Counted from the first letter of the stretch, positions 25,310 to 35,300 are shown. The stretch: DNA of 64,000 bases from Marinomonas primoryensis (GCF_013372285.1 NZ_CP054301.1:2349001-2413000), one strand, 5' to 3'. Program-made: numbers and translations. Notes: generated by a model from the sequence alone, not told the origin.

Positions 25310-25921
25310 ATGAGTATTGAAGTATGGTTAGTGTATTTTGGGACAGTGTTGGCGTTCATGTTTCCACCGGGAGCAAGCCATATTCTTATGCTGTCTAACA
25401 GCATTGGCAGCGGGTTTAAAAAATCAATCGCTACAGCTTGTGGTGACCTTTCAGCTAACTTTTTGCAAATGATGGCCGCGTCCATTGGCTTAGCCGCGAG
25501 CCTTCACTCTTCACAACAAGTCTTCATAGTGATTAAGTGGGCAGGCGTTGCGTATCTTGTTTACTCGGGGCTGAGATTGCTTTTTTCAAATCAGTCACCC
25601 CTTAAAAGCTCTCCGCCTCGCTCCATTAAGTCTTTATATTGGCAAGGATTTATCACGTCAGCATCAAATCCTAAGGCGATTATTTTCTTTGCAGCGCTGT
25701 TCCCTCAATTTATCTCTGCGTCAGAGCCTTTACTCCCTCAATTTATCGCCTTAAGTATCACCTATCTTGTTATAGATGGTTTGTTCTTATGCTTCTACGG
25801 TAAATTGGCTGCGTTTTTTGCAGAGAAATTTCAATCAAATATCGGGCAGTATTTAAATAAAATATCAGGCTCGCTTTTGATTGCTGCCGCTATGGTTCTT
25901 GGGGTCAAAAATATTGATTAG
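25310..25921 (+). CDS. LysE/RhtB-family amino-acid exporter
   Basis: The 203-residue protein has about six hydrophobic helices. PPGASHILMLSNSIGSG near residue 20-36 matches the conserved PGP/PG start of the LysE/RhtB family, and SNPKAIIFFAALFPQF near 117 is the second conserved block. It should export amino acids or derivatives. The substrate cannot be assigned. It is divergent from an AraC regulator that probably controls it. GAAGGTAAGG lies before the ATG. Confidence 0.88.
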   Translation: MSIEVWLVYFGTVLAFMFPPGASHILMLSNSIGSGFKKSIATACGDLSANFLQMMAASIGLAASLHSSQQVFIVIKWAGVAYLVYSGLRLLFSNQSPLKSSPPRSIKSLYWQGFITSASNPKAIIFFAALFPQFISASEPLLPQFIALSITYLVIDGLFLCFYGKLAAFFAEKFQSNIGQYLNKISGSLLIAAAMVLGVKNID

Positions 25922-26054
25922 TTAGCACTAAATTTAGTTCATATTAAAATACTATACTTAGTGCTTACTTTGATAAAAGTTATCATGATGCATCTGCTAT
26001 ATTTTCCAAATCGCTTCTGACAAATAAATTGGTACCAGACAAAGGAAACCTTCC

Positions 26055-26405
26055 ATGCTTGAATTAGAAAATGAAAAATCCATCGCGGAGAACTTCCTCA
26101 AGGTAATGCTTGAGGCGGACGATACAGGCAATTATGAGCTATTCATTAAGCACTATGAAGAAAAAGATCTAGTCGGCTTTTCAATAGAGCGCTTTCAAAA
26201 CGACATCAAACACATGCAAGCGCGAAATGGCATGAATCTCGGTTACGAGTATTTTGGTGCCTTAAAAGGCTATCGCGAAGGCGATCATGACGGCTGCTTT
26301 CGATTTGTATGGAAAGGCCTTTATGAAAAACGTGAAGCCTTGATCGTTATTGGCATTCACCGTAAAGACGATACTTGGTATATCAATGAATCCTCGGTTC
26401 GCTAA
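26055..26405 (+). CDS. Small hypothetical protein, possible NTF2-like fold
   Basis: The 116-residue cytoplasmic protein begins with a helix (SIAENFLKVMLEADDTGNYELFI), followed by alternating hydrophobic strands to the C-terminal TWYINESSVR. This order of helices then strands is typical of SnoaL/NTF2-like proteins, but no catalytic residues can be assigned. AAAGGAAA precedes the ATG. It stands alone, 134 bases after the exporter gene. Function unknown. Confidence 0.6.
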   Translation: MLELENEKSIAENFLKVMLEADDTGNYELFIKHYEEKDLVGFSIERFQNDIKHMQARNGMNLGYEYFGALKGYREGDHDGCFRFVWKGLYEKREALIVIGIHRKDDTWYINESSVR

Positions 26406-26715
26406 CGTGAATGCACTGGAATAAAACCTAAGAACCTCAATATTTGCTATGAGTCGATAAACGCAGCGTATTTAAAAGTGTTTTGATGCCTTTGTGACTT
26501 ATGGTCTTTTAAGACAATTTGAGACAACACTTCAAATCAATATTTCTTCTAAATCCTCCCAAAATTCATACGGTTTAAAGCGTAAATTGTTAGCATTGTT
26601 GACTTTTTCTGTACTGGTTTCGAAAAAGAAAGAAAATTAGCATTAATGCAGGCCTGTCAGTAAGACAAGTAACACACATAACATATTGCTAATAAGTATA
26701 ATAAAGGAACCTACA

Positions 26716-27189
26716 ATGAGCTTGATTTTTCGAATGATCATGTTGTTGATCGCGTCAAAATTCAAACCGCAATTACCGATTAAGCACCCGAAGAATTCGC
26801 TCAAGTTACGCGTTTTACCCAATGATTTAGACATTAATTTGCACATGAATAACGGCCGCTATTTGACCATTTGCGATCTATCGAGAGTCGATATGTTTAT
26901 CCGCTCAGGTTTAGCCAGAACCATGCAAAAAGAAGGTTGGATGCCTGTTATCGCAGAGCATACGATGAAATATAAACGCTCACTAAAACCGTTTCAAAAA
27001 TACGTAGTGACGATGGAAATAATCAATTGGGATGAGAAATATTTTCACATGATACACACCTTCTTTGTTGGTGATAAAGTGGTCGCGGAAGGCACGTCCA
27101 TTGGCTGTGTTATCAGTAAAGCAGGAACCATTTCGCCTGAGTATGTCATGGCAAAAGTAACGGCCAGACTTGAAGCAAAAAAAACCTAA
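26716..27189 (+). CDS. Acyl-CoA thioesterase-like (4HBT hotdog fold) protein
   Basis: The ATG at 26716, behind AAAGGAAC, is chosen over an upstream in-frame ATG at 26686; it gives 157 residues. The sequence NDLDINLHMNNGRYLTICDLSR near residues 35-55 is the hotdog-fold signature (D-x-N-x-H-x-N-N) of the YbgC/FadM-type thioesterases. After a short N-terminal hydrophobic helix, the fold follows in full. Substrate is probably a fatty acyl-CoA; it is not defined here. It is monocistronic as far as visible. Confidence 0.82.
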   Translation: MSLIFRMIMLLIASKFKPQLPIKHPKNSLKLRVLPNDLDINLHMNNGRYLTICDLSRVDMFIRSGLARTMQKEGWMPVIAEHTMKYKRSLKPFQKYVVTMEIINWDEKYFHMIHTFFVGDKVVAEGTSIGCVISKAGTISPEYVMAKVTARLEAKKT

Positions 27190-27782
27190 AAAAACAGTAC
27201 GTTTATACCTATTTGCGAAAGGCTTTAATTTGGTGGCGAAAAGCCAATTGGGAATTTTTCTCTCTTCAGTGTGGAGCACTAAACATTCAACCTAGCAAAG
27301 ACATGCCGCTTCATCCTGTCTCAATTATTCACACACGTCTTTTCTGCTTTCCCATTAAATAAGTCAATTTGTTTAATATACAGAAATTACATATCTAATC
27401 ATTATAGTTGTAATTTTTATAAAAAATAAACCTTAGACATCTAATTGCTAGAGATGACATCTTTTTAAAAATGCTTTTTTTGCTGACTGCTTAATTTTAG
27501 GGCGTTCACGCGTATTTTTAGAGCACGTAAAAATGCCGATTTTAGGCAATATTTAGAGAAATAAATGTGAAATTTTAGGTTTTTTTAAAGTTTTTTCATA
27601 TTTCTCTATGTGTTTGTTTTGAGCGTTTATTTTGTTTCTTTCGCGTTTTATTTCCTGCTATTTCTGCTTTTTCTTGACGTTATTTTGATTTTACGCACTT
27701 GCAACCCCTTCATTATTTAATTACTACTGTATGAAGTCTTACGAGATTCTTTATCACTTTGGATTTTATTAAGGGGTTCGTT
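27190..27782. other. AT-rich gene-free region upstream of the ectoine operon
   Basis: About 590 bases hold no supportable gene. The stretch is very rich in T runs and poor in GC, unlike the genes either side. It probably contains the operon promoter and control sites, but I cannot identify a specific regulator site. No EnuR or DoeX regulator gene is next to it. Confidence 0.55.
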
Positions 27783-28952
27783 ATGCAGAATTCATGGCAA
27801 GAAAATATTGTCTTTGCTGAAACATTGCGTAAGAAATTGCATGCTCATCCCGAATTGAGCTGGCAAGAAAAAAACACCGCGTCGCTGGTTCGTAGTCAAC
27901 TTGATACGCTGAATATTCCATGGCGGGCTTGCGCAGAGACTGGCACCGTGGCTTGGCTGAATAAAGACGCTAAAGGCGCGGCAATTGCCTTGCGTGGCGA
28001 TATGGACGCCCTACCGATTCATGAACAAACGGGCAAAGAGTGGCAGTCGCTGAATCAGGGCTGCATGCACGCTTGCGGTCATGACGGGCATACAGCGACC
28101 CTATTAGCGACCGCTCGTTGGCTAAAACAGTTTGAAAGTGAACTCCCTCAACCGGTGGTATTGATTTTTCAGCCCGCTGAAGAAGGTTTTCACGGCGCTC
28201 GTGAAATGATTAAAGATGGCGCATTGGAAGGCGTTGACGCTATTTACGGTTGGCATAATTGGCCCGCTTTACCTTACGGCACCATTGCTTGCCCAGACGG
28301 TATTGTGATGTGCGGTAATGGCACTTTTAGTATGGAATTTAAAGGTCGCGGCGGACACGCCAGTCAACCAGAATTATGCGCTGACCCACTACTAGCCGCC
28401 AGTGCGGTGAATGTGGCATTACAGCAAATTGTTAGCCGACGCATTGCGCCACAAGCGACCGCGGTGATTAGTGTCACGCAAATGAATGGCGGTTCAGCGC
28501 CGACCGTGATTCCAGAAAGCGCCACGCTAAGTGGCAGTATTCGAGTACCAGATGAAGCAACACGTCAGCTTCTTAATCAGCATATTTCTGCGGTGGCAAC
28601 GCAAACTTCGGCCGCTTATGGCGTGGAGTGTGTCGTGCAACATGACACCCGCTACCAAGCAACCATCAACCATAAAGAACCAGCCACTCAAGCCCGAGAC
28701 GTTTGGCAAGCGCTTTATGGGGAACAAGCGCTAAACCATGGTCAAGCCTTACCTATTATGGCGTCGGAAGATTTTAGCTACTACTTGCAAGCCATTCCTG
28801 GAGCATTCGCCTTGATTGGCAGCAACGATGGCGAAGGACATGACGTTCCTTGCCATAGCCCCCATTACGATTTCAATGATCGACTGATTGCGGATGTTTG
28901 CCGTTGGTTTTGCCAACTGGCTGGCCTTCGTAATCAATCACTTACCAAATAG
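27783..28952 (+). CDS. doeB2: M20-family N-acetyl-2,4-diaminobutyrate deacetylase-like amidohydrolase
   Basis: ATG 27783 lies behind AAGGGG and gives 389 residues. It is an M20D amidohydrolase: metal-binding GDMDALP and MHACGHDGHTATLLA (about residues 65-105), PAEEGFHGAREMI, and a C-terminal SEDFSYY. In ectoine catabolism, an M20 enzyme named DoeB2 is found beside DoeA and DoeD. It removes the acetyl group from N-acetyl-diaminobutyrate. The neighbourhood supports that role strongly. The sequence alone fits any amidohydrolase of this family. Confidence 0.75.
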   Translation: MQNSWQENIVFAETLRKKLHAHPELSWQEKNTASLVRSQLDTLNIPWRACAETGTVAWLNKDAKGAAIALRGDMDALPIHEQTGKEWQSLNQGCMHACGHDGHTATLLATARWLKQFESELPQPVVLIFQPAEEGFHGAREMIKDGALEGVDAIYGWHNWPALPYGTIACPDGIVMCGNGTFSMEFKGRGGHASQPELCADPLLAASAVNVALQQIVSRRIAPQATAVISVTQMNGGSAPTVIPESATLSGSIRVPDEATRQLLNQHISAVATQTSAAYGVECVVQHDTRYQATINHKEPATQARDVWQALYGEQALNHGQALPIMASEDFSYYLQAIPGAFALIGSNDGEGHDVPCHSPHYDFNDRLIADVCRWFCQLAGLRNQSLTK

Positions 28953-28980
28953 ATAACCAAACGGCTACTTAGGAGACGAT

Positions 28981-30240
28981 ATGAGCATTTTTGAACAACG
29001 AGAATCCAACATTCGAGCTTACGCTCGCACGTACCCAACGGTTTTTGTTACGGCGAAAAACGCTCGTCAGGTTGACGAAGATGGTAAGGAATACATCGAT
29101 TTCTTTGCTGGCGCTGGGGTGTTGAACTTTGGTCACAACAACCCTCGTATGAAGCAAGCCATGATTGATTACCTGCAAAAAGACGGCGTGTTACACAGTC
29201 TCGATATGAAGACACAAGCCAAAGCGCACTTTATGCAGAAATTTACCGACGTTATTTTAGAACCTAGAAACATGCCCCATTGTATGCAGTTTATGGGACC
29301 AACAGGCACAAACGCAGTGGAAGCCGCGATGAAGTTGGCCAGAAAGGCCACCGGACGACACGATATCGTGGCGTTTAGCCAAGGCTTTCACGGCATGACG
29401 CTTGGTGCATTGGCCGCGACGGCGAACGACTATTTTCGCCAAGCGTCTGGCGTACCTTTATTGCACGTCAGCCATGAATTATTTGATCAAGAGCACGACA
29501 AAGAAGCGGCACTTAACGCACTAGAAACGCTGGCAAGCCAGTATCGCGACCCTGCTAGCGGCATCAAGCCTCCTGCGGCGTTCATGGTCGAAACCATTCA
29601 AGCAGAAGGCGGTGTCAACATCGCCAGCGCTCAGTGGATGCAGGCATTGGAAAAACTCGCCAAGGAATTTGGTTCTGTGTTGATTGTAGATGACATTCAA
29701 GTCGGCTGTGGTCGTACTGGCTCGTACTTCAGCTTTGATGACATGGGCATTAATCCTGACATTATTACGCTGGCAAAAGGCATCGGCGGCGCAGGCACGC
29801 CCATGGCAATGAATCTGGTGCATCCAGATTTGGACAAACATTGGTCGCCAGGTGAGCATACCGGAACATTCCGTGGACAAAACTTGTCGTTTGTCGCTGG
29901 CGCAGAAGCCTTGAGCTATTTTGAAGACGACAAGTTGATGTCTGAAGTGACGATAAAAGCGGAGCAAGTCCGTCATGCTCTTGAACCTTTACTCACCGAA
30001 AACAGTGCCAAAGCGCTGCGCGGCAAAGGGTTTATTTTAGGCTTGGATATGGGCAGCGGTGAAGTAGCGGCCAAAGTTGTACAGCGTTGTTTTAAAAAAG
30101 GCTTAATGATTGGCGCTTGCGGCAAAGGGGGTCGAGTGTTGAAGATCATTCCTCCGTTGACGATTCCTGAGGCGGATTTGATGGAAGGCTTGGATATTTT
30201 AAAAAGCGCCGTACGCTTTGTTATGGAGGAAGCCGCATGA
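28981..30240 (+). CDS. doeD: Diaminobutyrate/2-oxoglutarate-type class III aminotransferase
   Basis: The 419-residue PLP enzyme has the class III layout: GAGVLNFGHNNP near residue 40, FMGPTGTNAVEAAMKLAR near 103, IVDDIQVGCGRTG near 234 and the PLP-binding Lys266 in TLAKGIGG. It is closest in pattern to EctB/DoeD-type diaminobutyrate transaminases. As DoeD it would turn diaminobutyrate into aspartate semialdehyde. Its 3' end overlaps the start of doeA by four bases (ATGA), showing tight coupling. In a biosynthetic setting it would be EctB, but ectA and ectC are absent here. Confidence 0.85.
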   Translation: MSIFEQRESNIRAYARTYPTVFVTAKNARQVDEDGKEYIDFFAGAGVLNFGHNNPRMKQAMIDYLQKDGVLHSLDMKTQAKAHFMQKFTDVILEPRNMPHCMQFMGPTGTNAVEAAMKLARKATGRHDIVAFSQGFHGMTLGALAATANDYFRQASGVPLLHVSHELFDQEHDKEAALNALETLASQYRDPASGIKPPAAFMVETIQAEGGVNIASAQWMQALEKLAKEFGSVLIVDDIQVGCGRTGSYFSFDDMGINPDIITLAKGIGGAGTPMAMNLVHPDLDKHWSPGEHTGTFRGQNLSFVAGAEALSYFEDDKLMSEVTIKAEQVRHALEPLLTENSAKALRGKGFILGLDMGSGEVAAKVVQRCFKKGLMIGACGKGGRVLKIIPPLTIPEADLMEGLDILKSAVRFVMEEAA

Positions 30241-31499
30241 TTGAACGCGATGATATGACGTTTACGTTTGCTGAATATCAGCGTCGGTTAGGCGAATTGC
30301 GCGTACGTATAGCAGAGCGCCGTTTGGATGCCATTGTGATCACCGATCCAGAAAACATCACTTATTTAACCGATTATCAGACGACGGGTTATTCCTTCTT
30401 TCAGGCGTTAGTGATCCCGCTGGATAAAGAGCCCTTTATGATTACGCGTGCGCTGGAAGAATCTAACGTGTTTGCGCGCACTTGGGTGGAAATAACGCGC
30501 CCTTACCCAGATACGGGCGATGCCATTCAAATGTTGGTCGATGCATTGCGTGAATTCGGTTTAGGTGACAAACGCATTGGCTATGAAAGAAACAGCTATT
30601 TCTTTCCTGCTTATCAACAAGATTGCATTCATACCACCTTGAAAAATGCCAAATTAATGGATTGCTTCGGCATTGTGGAAGAAGGTCGGATTTGTAAGTC
30701 GCAAGAAGAAATCATGGTCATGCGTCGCGCCGCGCTCGCCACGGAAGCGGGCATGAAAGCGGGCATTGAAATTTGTCGACCGGGTATTACGGAAAATGAA
30801 ATCGGCGCCGAGATTGCGGCGGCGATGTTCCGTGCGGGCGGCGAAACGCCAGCCGTGATGCCGTATGTCACTTCTGGCCCACGAACCATGATTGGCCACG
30901 CTACTTTCGAAGGCCGCACAGTACAAGATGGCGAACATGTCTTTTTGGAAGTAGGCGGTTGTTATCGTCGTTATCATACCGCCATGATGCGCACGGTCAT
31001 TTTAGGCGAGCTGTCGGACGCCATGTATCAATCGCAGGAAATTATGAAACGCGCGCTCAATGAAATCCACCGTGTGGTGCAACCGGGCATGACGGTGTCG
31101 GACGTAGATAATATGGTGCGCAATATCATTATGGACAATCAAGTGGGTGCGAGTCTGATTACCCGCTCGGGCTATTCCATTGGCATCGCCTTCCCTCCGA
31201 GCTGGGATGAAGGCTATATCATTAGCTTAAAACAAGGGAGTTCGGCGGTGTTAAAACCCGGTATGACCTTCCATATGATTCCATGGATGTGGGGCATTGA
31301 AGGCAATAAAACCTGCGGTATTTCAGACACCATTGAAATAACCGAAGACGGCTGTCGATCCTTTTTCAATATGGATCGTGACTTCACAGTGAAACCGACT
31401 CTTGCTGACCAAACGTCCGCCATTGACCTTTCCAGTGCGTTTCCAGCCAAAAATGCCGCAAAGAAAACCAAGGCGAGCAACAAGAAAGCCGCCAGCTGA
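30237..31499 (+). CDS. doeA: Ectoine hydrolase, M24 creatinase-like
   Basis: DoeA opens the ectoine ring to N-acetyl-diaminobutyrate. The 420-residue protein has the N-terminal creatinase domain (ITDPENITYLTDYQTTGYS near residue 38) and the pita-bread M24 domain, with PYVTSGPRTMIGH near 200-225, GGCYRRYHTAMMRTV near 241 and CGISDTIEITEDG near 362. The family usually has only part of the peptidase metal ligands, as here, in line with a hydrolase of ectoine rather than a true Xaa-Pro peptidase. The start overlaps the doeD stop. The Lys-rich C-terminus is an oddity. Confidence 0.85.
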   Translation: MIERDDMTFTFAEYQRRLGELRVRIAERRLDAIVITDPENITYLTDYQTTGYSFFQALVIPLDKEPFMITRALEESNVFARTWVEITRPYPDTGDAIQMLVDALREFGLGDKRIGYERNSYFFPAYQQDCIHTTLKNAKLMDCFGIVEEGRICKSQEEIMVMRRAALATEAGMKAGIEICRPGITENEIGAEIAAAMFRAGGETPAVMPYVTSGPRTMIGHATFEGRTVQDGEHVFLEVGGCYRRYHTAMMRTVILGELSDAMYQSQEIMKRALNEIHRVVQPGMTVSDVDNMVRNIIMDNQVGASLITRSGYSIGIAFPPSWDEGYIISLKQGSSAVLKPGMTFHMIPWMWGIEGNKTCGISDTIEITEDGCRSFFNMDRDFTVKPTLADQTSAIDLSSAFPAKNAAKKTKASNKKAAS

Positions 31500-31511
31500 T
31501 AAGAGGTGACT

Positions 31512-32873
31512 ATGCTAGAAACAACGAACCCAACCACTGGACAAGCTTTACCCCCTTGTCCTGCAATGACTTTAGAACAAGCTCATTCCGCCATCAATAG
31601 CGTGGCAGAGGGGTTTACTCAATGGAAAGAAAAAAGCATGGCGAAGCGTGCGACAATGTTACAGGCTGTCGCTGCCACTTTGCGTAACAACAAGGCCGAG
31701 CTTGCTGGTTTAATGGCATTAGAAATGGGCAAACCTATTAAAGAAGGTCTTGCTGAAGTAGAAAAAAGCGCAGGGTGTGCCGAGTATTACGCCAATAATG
31801 GCGCCAAATTTTTAGCACCCGAAACGCTGGAGTCCGATGCTAGTCACAGTTATGTGCAATACCCTCCTCTTGGCACCGTATTGGGGATTTTGCCTTGGAA
31901 CGCACCGGTTTGGTTGGCGTTACGATTTCTTGCCCCCACGTTGATGGCGGGCAACACCTGCGTGTTAAAAGCCGATCCAAATGTGCCTGCCACGGCGAAT
32001 AAATTAATTGAGTGTTTTTATCACGCCGGCGTACCAAAAAACGTGCTGGTAAACTTAACCGTACCGAATTCGGTAGCTAGTAAAATGATCGATCACCCTC
32101 TTGTTAAAGCGGTGTCTTTTACTGGCTCAAGTAAGGCGGGACAATCCATTGCTTCGCAGGCTGCCGCTGGATTAAAACCCGCCGTGCTTGAGTTGGGCGG
32201 CTCCGATCCTTGCATCTTAATGGCAGATGCGGATTTAGAGAAAGCTCTAAATGTGATTACGCTGTCGCGGATGGTTAATGCGGGGCAGTCGTGTATTTCC
32301 GTGAAACGCTTGTTCGTCGAACAGACAATTTACGATGAGGTATGCGAAGCGTTACGACAGCGCTTTAGCAAACTAAAATGTGGTGATCCAACAGATGAAA
32401 GTACGAATCTAGGGCCATTGGCACGAGAGGATTTACGAGACCAACTCCACCTTCAAGTAACACAGAGCATCGACGCTGGAGCACGTTGCTTAGTGGGGGG
32501 GGATTTACCCTCTCGCTCAGGCTTCTTTTATCCACCGACTTTACTGGTGGACATGAAACCCGGTATGGCCGCCTTTGATGAGGAAACCTTTGGCCCAGTG
32601 CTAAGCGTCAGTTCGATTAAAGACATAGACCAAGCCCTTGAACTGGCCAACAATACGGAATACGGCTTAGGCGCCAGTATTTGGACACGAAACCAAACCA
32701 TCATTGATCAAGCGATTAATACATTACAATCGGGACAAATTGCGGTGAACGGTATTGTCAAAAGTGACCCCCGCTTACCGTCTGGCGGTATTGGAAAATC
32801 AGGGTATGGCCGCGAGCTTGGCCCACAAGGGATTCGAGAGTTCGTCAATGTACAACAGATTTGGGTAGCCTAA
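31512..32873 (+). CDS. doeC: NAD(P)-dependent semialdehyde dehydrogenase, probable DoeC
   Basis: The 453-residue start at 31512 (ATGCTAGAAACA, behind AAGAGGTGA) is preferred to ATG-less codons just upstream. It is an aldehyde dehydrogenase of the succinate semialdehyde type: VLELGGSDP (catalytic Glu, near residue 225), NAGQSCISVKR (catalytic Cys, near 260) and TFGPVLSV near 360. In this operon it would oxidise aspartate semialdehyde to aspartate, the last step after DoeD. Succinate semialdehyde is an alternative substrate by family. A terminator follows. Confidence 0.82.
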   Translation: MLETTNPTTGQALPPCPAMTLEQAHSAINSVAEGFTQWKEKSMAKRATMLQAVAATLRNNKAELAGLMALEMGKPIKEGLAEVEKSAGCAEYYANNGAKFLAPETLESDASHSYVQYPPLGTVLGILPWNAPVWLALRFLAPTLMAGNTCVLKADPNVPATANKLIECFYHAGVPKNVLVNLTVPNSVASKMIDHPLVKAVSFTGSSKAGQSIASQAAAGLKPAVLELGGSDPCILMADADLEKALNVITLSRMVNAGQSCISVKRLFVEQTIYDEVCEALRQRFSKLKCGDPTDESTNLGPLAREDLRDQLHLQVTQSIDAGARCLVGGDLPSRSGFFYPPTLLVDMKPGMAAFDEETFGPVLSVSSIKDIDQALELANNTEYGLGASIWTRNQTIIDQAINTLQSGQIAVNGIVKSDPRLPSGGIGKSGYGRELGPQGIREFVNVQQIWVA

Positions 32874-32904
32874 CTTTATATTGCTATCGTGTTTAAGAAT
32901 TATC

Positions 32905-32936
32905 TAAAGAGTCTCATTTGAGGCTCTTTTTTTTAT
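32905..32936 (+). terminator. Terminator of the ectoine-degradation operon
   Basis: AAAGAGTCTC-ATTT-GAGGCTCTTT has a near-perfect stem with one mismatch and a following T run, 33 bases after the doeC stop. Confidence 0.85.
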
Positions 32937-33050
32937 CGGTATCGCACCCACAAAACGGGATAAAGAACGCCTTGCGAATATGCTAGAGTAGCAGTCAGCG
33001 CAAACGAGTCATCACACCATGAGGCTATTGCAAAAGATAACGGAGAAACA

Positions 33051-34358
33051 ATGAACGTAACAAATCAGCAATACAAAATGAAAGGAATGTTCATTACCGA
33101 TTATGAGCTAGAGGTTCCTTTGGATTGGCAGTCACCCACCACCAGCCCAAGCATTACACTCTTTGCCCGCGAAGTCGTGAGCTTGAACCAAGTTCATGAC
33201 GAACTGCCATTGCTGCTGTTTTTACAAGGTGGCCCTGGTGGGAAATCCCCTCGCCCTATGCCCGATTCGCTGCCTTGGATGATTGAAGCATTAAAAACTC
33301 ACCGCGTCGTTTTAATAGACCAACGTGGCACAGGTAAAAGCAGTCGTATTGATAAACATCTGATTAGTAAACTGTCTGCTGAAGAAGGCCGAGATTATCT
33401 GCTTAAATTTCGTGCCGATAGCATTGTCGCGGATTGCGAGCACCTTCGGAAAACGGTTTATGCGGGTCGCTTATTTGAAACATTGGGTCAAAGTTATGGC
33501 GGCTTTATTACTCTCGCGTATTTATCCCAAGCGCCAGAAGGTCTTGCTGCTTGCTATATCACAGGAGGGCTTGTTGGTTTAGAAGCCTCGGCACACGATG
33601 TTTACCAGCTAACGTATCAGCGCGTGATAGAAAAAAACCAAAACTATTATGCTCGCTACCCAGATGACGCCAAGATCATGGCAAAAATTGCAGAGTGCCT
33701 AACGAACGAGAAAGTACTTTTACCAGATGGTGATGTACTCACACTAGAGCGATTCCAAAGTATTGGTATTCTTTTAGGCATGGGGCCCGGTATCGATCAA
33801 GTTCATTGGTTTATTGACGAAGCCTTTGCTGGCAGCGATAAAACTCGACTCAGCGATGCATTTTTAGAGCAAGCTATGAACTTGACCAGTTATCACGAAG
33901 GCCCTCTTTTTGCGGTGATTCATGAAAGCATCTATGGTCGGCCTAACGAAAGCACCAGCTGGGCGGCAGAACAGCTCCGTGGACAATACAGCGAATTCAA
34001 TGCTGACCATTCCCCTTTAATGTTAACAGGGGAAATGATGTATCCGTGGATGTTCGAGCAAATCACGTCGTTGAGTCCCTTTGCTGGTGCCGCCAACGCC
34101 CTTGCGGACTATCAAGACTACACGCCACTTTACGACCTCGCCAAGCTTGCACAAAATAAAGTGCCCGTTGTCGCAGCCGTTTATTATAACGACATGTATG
34201 TGCCACAGGAGCTTTCTATGGCGACGGCCAAGCACGTTGGCAATACACAAGTGTGGCTGACAAACAGTTACGAACATGATGGCGTTCGCCAATCTTCTGA
34301 GGTTTTTTGCAAACTACGTGAATTGCTTTTAGATCAAGGTGGGGCGTTAAAAAGCTAA
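33051..34358 (+). CDS. Alpha/beta hydrolase, proline iminopeptidase-like (S33)
   Basis: The 435-residue enzyme has the oxyanion motif FLQGGPGGKSPRP near residue 60, DQRGTGKSS near 93, the nucleophile elbow GQSYGGF near 148, and a late catalytic His in SYEHDGVRQ near 410. This order matches the S33 prolyl aminopeptidase group with large cap domain. It would release N-terminal proline or hydrolyse a related ester or amide. It follows the ectoine operon terminator and is probably a separate transcription unit. CGGAGAAAC precedes the ATG. Confidence 0.85.
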   Translation: MNVTNQQYKMKGMFITDYELEVPLDWQSPTTSPSITLFAREVVSLNQVHDELPLLLFLQGGPGGKSPRPMPDSLPWMIEALKTHRVVLIDQRGTGKSSRIDKHLISKLSAEEGRDYLLKFRADSIVADCEHLRKTVYAGRLFETLGQSYGGFITLAYLSQAPEGLAACYITGGLVGLEASAHDVYQLTYQRVIEKNQNYYARYPDDAKIMAKIAECLTNEKVLLPDGDVLTLERFQSIGILLGMGPGIDQVHWFIDEAFAGSDKTRLSDAFLEQAMNLTSYHEGPLFAVIHESIYGRPNESTSWAAEQLRGQYSEFNADHSPLMLTGEMMYPWMFEQITSLSPFAGAANALADYQDYTPLYDLAKLAQNKVPVVAAVYYNDMYVPQELSMATAKHVGNTQVWLTNSYEHDGVRQSSEVFCKLRELLLDQGGALKS

Positions 34359-34477
34359 CGATTGGCACGGCATATATTTGAGGTCTTTGCTCGGCGTCAC
34401 AAGCGGTGTCATGTAACGGCCTCATGTTATTATTTACGCCCTGTTGTATTAGAATCTTGTATTAGGGTGTTGTTTGC

Positions 34478-35212
34478 CTAAGAATTTCTCAAAAGCCGAA
34501 GTGATTTCATTCGCTTCCACTTCTGGCTATTGAGTTTTTTATACATCCACAAACAACCGATGTCGAAACCAAAATAGAAAACACTGATACCGCTCGGTGG
34601 ATTACTACTAGTGATAAAAGAGATTGTTGAAAACCACGTATCAGGCCAAACCCAACAATCGTAATAAGTACCAAGTAATTCCAAATACACCACCATGAAA
34701 AACATAATGAGAAAGAACAGCTCATTCCCCGTTTTCTTTTTCAGCAGTAGCACGACTGCTAGCATGCAAAGAAAGCCAAGCAAGTCTTGATCGAAGATTA
34801 ACCAGAGACTGGAATAAACAATCATTCCCCAATACAACATCGAGGTAATCATCGTTTTGTGGTGTTGAATAACTTTTTCTTTGTGTATATAAAACACGGC
34901 GGCGTAAACCAAACTGTGCCCCAAAGGCACATAAATCGGGACATTCGCTAAACGATATTCATACATGCCTAAGACAATGGAGAAAACCACTTCACCCAAA
35001 AAAGCCAAGCCGACACCATACAACATTAACTTCTTTATTTTTCGCGTAGCTTTGAAATACACCCAAGTAAAACACAGTAAGACCAACCCATTAGTCAGCC
35101 ATTGGCTGTACTCCAGACGAGCGGCCACCACTTGGCTGTCTAAAAACAAACCCAGCCATAGCACAAGGAAAACGGGAAGGTAAACGGATTTATACTGAAG
35201 TGTTGAGGTCAT
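34478..35212 (-). CDS. Multi-pass membrane protein, unknown function
   Basis: The ATG at 35212 gives 244 residues; the longer start at 35278 would place a terminator hairpin in the coding sequence, so it was rejected. About seven hydrophobic helices run from residue 10 to 225, with a polar loop SFITSSNPPSGISVFYFGFD near 200. The C-terminus is basic (KKLNSQKWKRMKSLR). I recognise no family. It is downstream of the YjiH gene in the same direction, separated by a bidirectional terminator, so it probably has its own promoter. Confidence 0.55.
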   Translation of the reverse strand: MTSTLQYKSVYLPVFLVLWLGLFLDSQVVAARLEYSQWLTNGLVLLCFTWVYFKATRKIKKLMLYGVGLAFLGEVVFSIVLGMYEYRLANVPIYVPLGHSLVYAAVFYIHKEKVIQHHKTMITSMLYWGMIVYSSLWLIFDQDLLGFLCMLAVVLLLKKKTGNELFFLIMFFMVVYLELLGTYYDCWVWPDTWFSTISFITSSNPPSGISVFYFGFDIGCLWMYKKLNSQKWKRMKSLRLLRNS

Positions 35213-35267
35213 TGTTGGGATGATAAGCGAAGCCTTCGACTGACACCAATGAAAACTCAGAAGCAAA

Positions 35268-35300
35268 AAATAAAACACGCAAATACAGCGTGTTTTATTT
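35268..35300. terminator. Bidirectional-type terminator after the YjiH-like gene
   Basis: AAAACACGC-AAATACA-GCGTGTTTT forms a perfect 9-bp stem with T-rich sequence on both sides. It ends the minus-strand YjiH transcript. Confidence 0.75.

Noticed and set aside
35213-35278. An N-terminal extension of the membrane protein at 34478
   Set aside because: It would encode through the terminator hairpin of the YjiH gene and lacks a ribosome-binding site.
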